From positions 1 to 5,750 of the forward strand of contig JAEWEJ010000028.1 in the NCBI GenBank assembly GCA_023389455.1: DNA of 5,750 bases, read 5' to 3'. Origin of the DNA: Actinomycetes bacterium. Its GTDB lineage: Bacteria; Actinomycetota; Actinomycetes; Actinomycetales; Cellulomonadaceae. The position numbers were made by a program, and so were the translations under genes. Shown here piece by piece: positions 4,126 to 5,750 of this stretch (within the stretch, counting starts at the first letter, position 1; each line of letters opens with the position of its first letter). A model generated the notes under the pieces. It searched no databases. It was not told where the DNA came from and saw nothing but the letters and a program-made list of their open reading frames with translations.

Positions 4126-5750
4126 TCAGCGCGCCGTGCAGGTGGCCGACGGGGTGCTGCTGTTGCCGCCGGAGTAGTACGTCACGCCGAAGCTGTTGTT
4201 GCCGGACGACGTGAAGGTGTTGCCCGAGCGGGTGGCGTTCCAGGAGTTCTGGATGGACTGGCCGGAGCCGGGGTTGACCGTGACCGACCAGTTCGAGGCG
4301 CCGGACACCGTGTAGGTGACGTTGAAGCGGTCGGACCAGGACTCCGCCTTCGTCGCCGTCACGGTGCAGGCGCCACCGGTGTTGCCACCGGTGTTCCCCC
4401 CCGTGTTGCCGCCGGTGTCACCGCCGGTCGACGTCCCGGTCGGGGCGACCGCCCGGCCCGTCGAGGCCGAGATGTGCCCGGTGCACAGGTTGCGCGACGC
4501 CAGGTCCTGCAGGATGCCGGGCAGCGCCTGCACGGTGGCCGCCGGCCAGTCGTGCATGAGGATGGTCTGACCGTTCGTCAGCCGCGACGCGGCCTGACGG
4601 ATCGACTGCGACGACGCGTTGTTCCAGTCGTTCGAGTCGACGTCCCACGTCACGACGCGCAGCCCGAGGCCCGCGGCGACGGTGTTGACCGTGCCGTTGA
4701 CCTCGCCGTACGGCGGTCGGAAGACCGTCGGGGTGACGCCGGCCGTGCTCTGGATCGCCTGCTGCGTGCGCGACAGCTGCGACTGGACGTCGCTCTGGCT
4801 CATGTTCACCAGGTGCGGGTGGTCCCAGCTGTGGTTGCCGATCTGCAGGCCGGCGTTCTTGTAGGCCTGCATGAGGGAGGCGTTGCTCTGCGCGTTCGAG
4901 CCGGTCGGGAAGACGGTGGCCGTCGCGTTGGCGGCCTTGAGCGCGCTGATGATCTGGTTGGTCGTGCCCGAGTTGGGGCCGTCGTCGAACGTCAGGGCGA
5001 CGTAGCCCGCGGAGCAGCTCTGCGGCGTGCCACCGCCGGTGTTGCCCCCGGTGTTCCCGCCCGTGTTGCCCCCGGTGTTCCCGCCTGTGTCCCCGCCGGT
5101 GCTGCCCCCGGCCGCGGTGCACGTGGCCGACGGGGTGCTGGTGTTGCCGCCGGAGTAGTACGTCACGCCGAAGCTGTTGTTGCCCGCGGACGTGAAGGTG
5201 TTGCCCGAGCGGGTGGCGTTCCAGGAGTTCTGGATGGACTGGCCGGAGCCGGGGTTGACCGTGACCGTCCAGTTCGAGGCGCCGGACACCGTGTAGGTGA
5301 CGTTGAAGCGGTCGGACCAGGACTCGGCCGTCGTCGCCGTGACCGTGCAGCCGCTCGACGTCCCGCCGCCGGTGTTGCCGCCGCCGGTGTTGCCGCCGCC
5401 GGTGTTGCCGCCACCGTTGTTGCCGCCGCCGGTGCCCTCGGACACCGTGATGTTGGACGAGCCGGAGGACTGGTACCCCTCGGTGGCCATGATCTGGTAG
5501 TTCTGCCGGCCGAGCTGCATGCCCTTGGACGCCCACGCGTCGAAGTGGTTCTGCGCCGTGATCGTCCCGCCGACCCGCTTGGACTGCCGCACCGACCAGA
5601 ACTGCTTGAACGTGGAGCTGTCACCCTCGATCGACGGGGCGTTGACGCGCGTCGTCTCGTAGATGTCGTAGGTGCCGCCGTCGGAGGTGACGGTGCCCTT
5701 GAACGTGCCGGTGGGCCGGTAGGTGCCCCACGAGTCGACGATGTAGTACT
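4126..5750 (-). CDS. xynD: Modular GH11 xylanase-CBM2b-CE4 acetylxylan esterase-CBM2b (5' end outside window)
   Basis: This is a secreted xylan-degrading protein with the domain order of Cellulomonas fimi XylD/Xyn11A. The visible 540 residues start in the GH11 nucleophile motif (YYIVDSWG at 1-8). The codon cut by the window edge ends in AG and is probably the nucleophile Glu. The acid/base is Glu90 in ATEGYQSSG, and the domain ends near 104. A Gly/Asn/Thr linker leads to CBM2b-1 (Cys134-Cys210). After a second linker comes a NodB/CE4 domain (about 244-438) with all motifs: TFDDGP (base Asp255, metal Asp256), metal His306 and His310, FRPPYG (343-348), WDVDSNDW (368-375) and LMHDW (His399). A third linker and CBM2b-2 (Cys461-Cys537) end the protein. 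The WSDR motif and Trp 32 residues later match the xylan-binding CBM2b face in both modules. It cuts the xylan backbone and removes acetyl groups. The signal peptide, half the GH11 domain and the promoter lie beyond the window. Confidence 0.96.
   Translation of the reverse strand, partial: YYIVDSWGTYRPTGTFKGTVTSDGGTYDIYETTRVNAPSIEGDSSTFKQFWSVRQSKRVGGTITAQNHFDAWASKGMQLGRQNYQIMATEGYQSSGSSNITVSEGTGGGNNGGGNTGGGNTGGGNTGGGTSSGCTVTATTAESWSDRFNVTYTVSGASNWTVTVNPGSGQSIQNSWNATRSGNTFTSAGNNSFGVTYYSGGNTSTPSATCTAAGGSTGGDTGGNTGGNTGGNTGGNTGGGTPQSCSAGYVALTFDDGPNSGTTNQIISALKAANATATVFPTGSNAQSNASLMQAYKNAGLQIGNHSWDHPHLVNMSQSDVQSQLSRTQQAIQSTAGVTPTVFRPPYGEVNGTVNTVAAGLGLRVVTWDVDSNDWNNASSQSIRQAASRLTNGQTILMHDWPAATVQALPGILQDLASRNLCTGHISASTGRAVAPTGTSTGGDTGGNTGGNTGGNTGGACTVTATKAESWSDRFNVTYTVSGASNWSVTVNPGSGQSIQNSWNATRSGNTFTSSGNNSFGVTYYSGGNSSTPSATCTAR
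4136..4369 (-). repeat. Direct repeat copy 2: CBM2b-2 coding segment
   Basis: This 234-bp segment aligns without gaps to 5117-5350, with about 10 mismatches by eye (roughly 96% identity), and encodes the C-terminal xylan-binding module. Only four residues differ between the modules over about 79. An identical run of roughly 75 bp covers the central strands. The near-identity extends to silent positions. Confidence 0.93.
4369..4434 (-). repeat. Gly/Asn/Thr linker repeat between NodB and CBM2b-2
   Basis: Three Asn-Thr-Gly-Gly units follow one Asp-Thr-Gly-Gly unit in 12-bp steps, with silent differences between units. It forms a flexible spacer after the deacetylase domain, shorter than the matching linker at 5020-5112 but built from the same unit. 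Confidence 0.88.
5020..5112 (-). repeat. Gly/Asn/Thr linker repeat between CBM2b-1 and NodB
   Basis: It has a Ser-Thr-Gly-Gly, an Asp-Thr-Gly-Gly and four Asn-Thr-Gly-Gly units in 12-bp steps, then Gly-Thr-Pro-Gln-Ser before the NodB cysteine. The D-N-N-N order is the same as in the linker at 4369-4434, so the two linkers are probably related by duplication. Confidence 0.88.
5117..5350 (-). repeat. Direct repeat copy 1: CBM2b-1 coding segment
   Basis: This is the partner of 4136-4369, offset by 981 bp in the same orientation. It encodes the internal xylan-binding module between the xylanase and deacetylase domains. The differences cluster around the Ser-Ala-Gly/Ser-Ser-Gly loop and the two ends. 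Confidence 0.93.
5350..5436 (-). repeat. Gly-rich linker repeat between GH11 and CBM2b-1
   Basis: Three Asn-Thr-Gly-Gly-Gly units in 15-bp steps, preceded by Asn-Asn-Gly-Gly-Gly, link the xylanase domain to CBM2b-1. The five-residue unit differs from the four-residue unit of the other two linkers, so this linker expanded separately. Confidence 0.9.

Noticed and set aside
2369..4214. Long plus-strand frames at 2369-3379, 2998-3828 and 3090-4214
   Set aside because: They are antisense to the PaiB-like and methyltransferase genes, which carry clear family motifs. The plus-strand translations show none.
3118..5536. Other-frame minus-strand frames at 3118-4056, 4418-5536 and 5163-5624
   Set aside because: They overlap recognised domains in the wrong frame and give Arg/His/Pro-rich translations.
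4126..5750. Truncated or inactive GH11 domain
   Set aside because: The frame is open to the last base, and the last partial codon ends in AG, as expected for the nucleophile Glu. The missing part is due to the window edge.

Overview
The window is very GC-rich and shows the codon bias of a high-GC Actinomycetota. The best match is a Cellulomonas-like (Micrococcales) plant-biomass degrader. The main reason is a secreted multidomain protein at the right edge whose domain order (GH11 xylanase, CBM2b, NodB/CE4 deacetylase, CBM2b) is that of Cellulomonas fimi xylanase D. The second reason is a secreted feruloyl-esterase-like enzyme carrying a CBM2 cellulose-binding module. The genus assignment is inference; the enzyme architectures are read directly from the translated sequence.

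Layout, left to right. The first 50 bases hold the last codons of a plus-strand gene whose stop overlaps the GTG of crcB/fluC, a fluoride channel subunit (47-409, +). A convergent intergenic region (410-724) follows. It carries about nine tandem 14-15 bp repeats (450-578), a strong two-way hairpin (579-616), a small hairpin (659-673) and the esterase terminator (679-712). All remaining genes are on the minus strand: the secreted CE1 esterase-CBM2 (725-2053), with a promoter region (2054-2189) holding two LacI-type operator candidates; a 38-codon ORF (2190-2306) overlapping the stop of a PaiB-family FMN-binding protein (2303-2983); a class I SAM methyltransferase (3066-3866) with a promoter placed for leaderless translation; a gap (3867-4125) with the xylanase terminator; and the xylanase/deacetylase (4126 to beyond 5750, 5' end missing).

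How the genes fit together. The two secreted enzymes make a coherent arabinoxylan-debranching set. The GH11 domain cuts the xylan backbone, the CE4 domain removes acetyl groups, and the CE1 esterase is expected to release ferulate or related esters. The xylanase is anchored by xylan-type CBM2b modules and the esterase by a CBM2a-like module. The methyltransferase and PaiB-like protein between them are cytoplasmic and have no evident role in xylan use. They appear to be independent transcription units.

No wholly unknown system stands out. The most interesting points are the nearly identical paired CBM2b modules, the two operator-like sites around the esterase promoter, the small ORF coupled to the PaiB-like gene, the altered phenylalanine-box position in the fluoride channel subunit, and the tandem repeat array between convergent genes.
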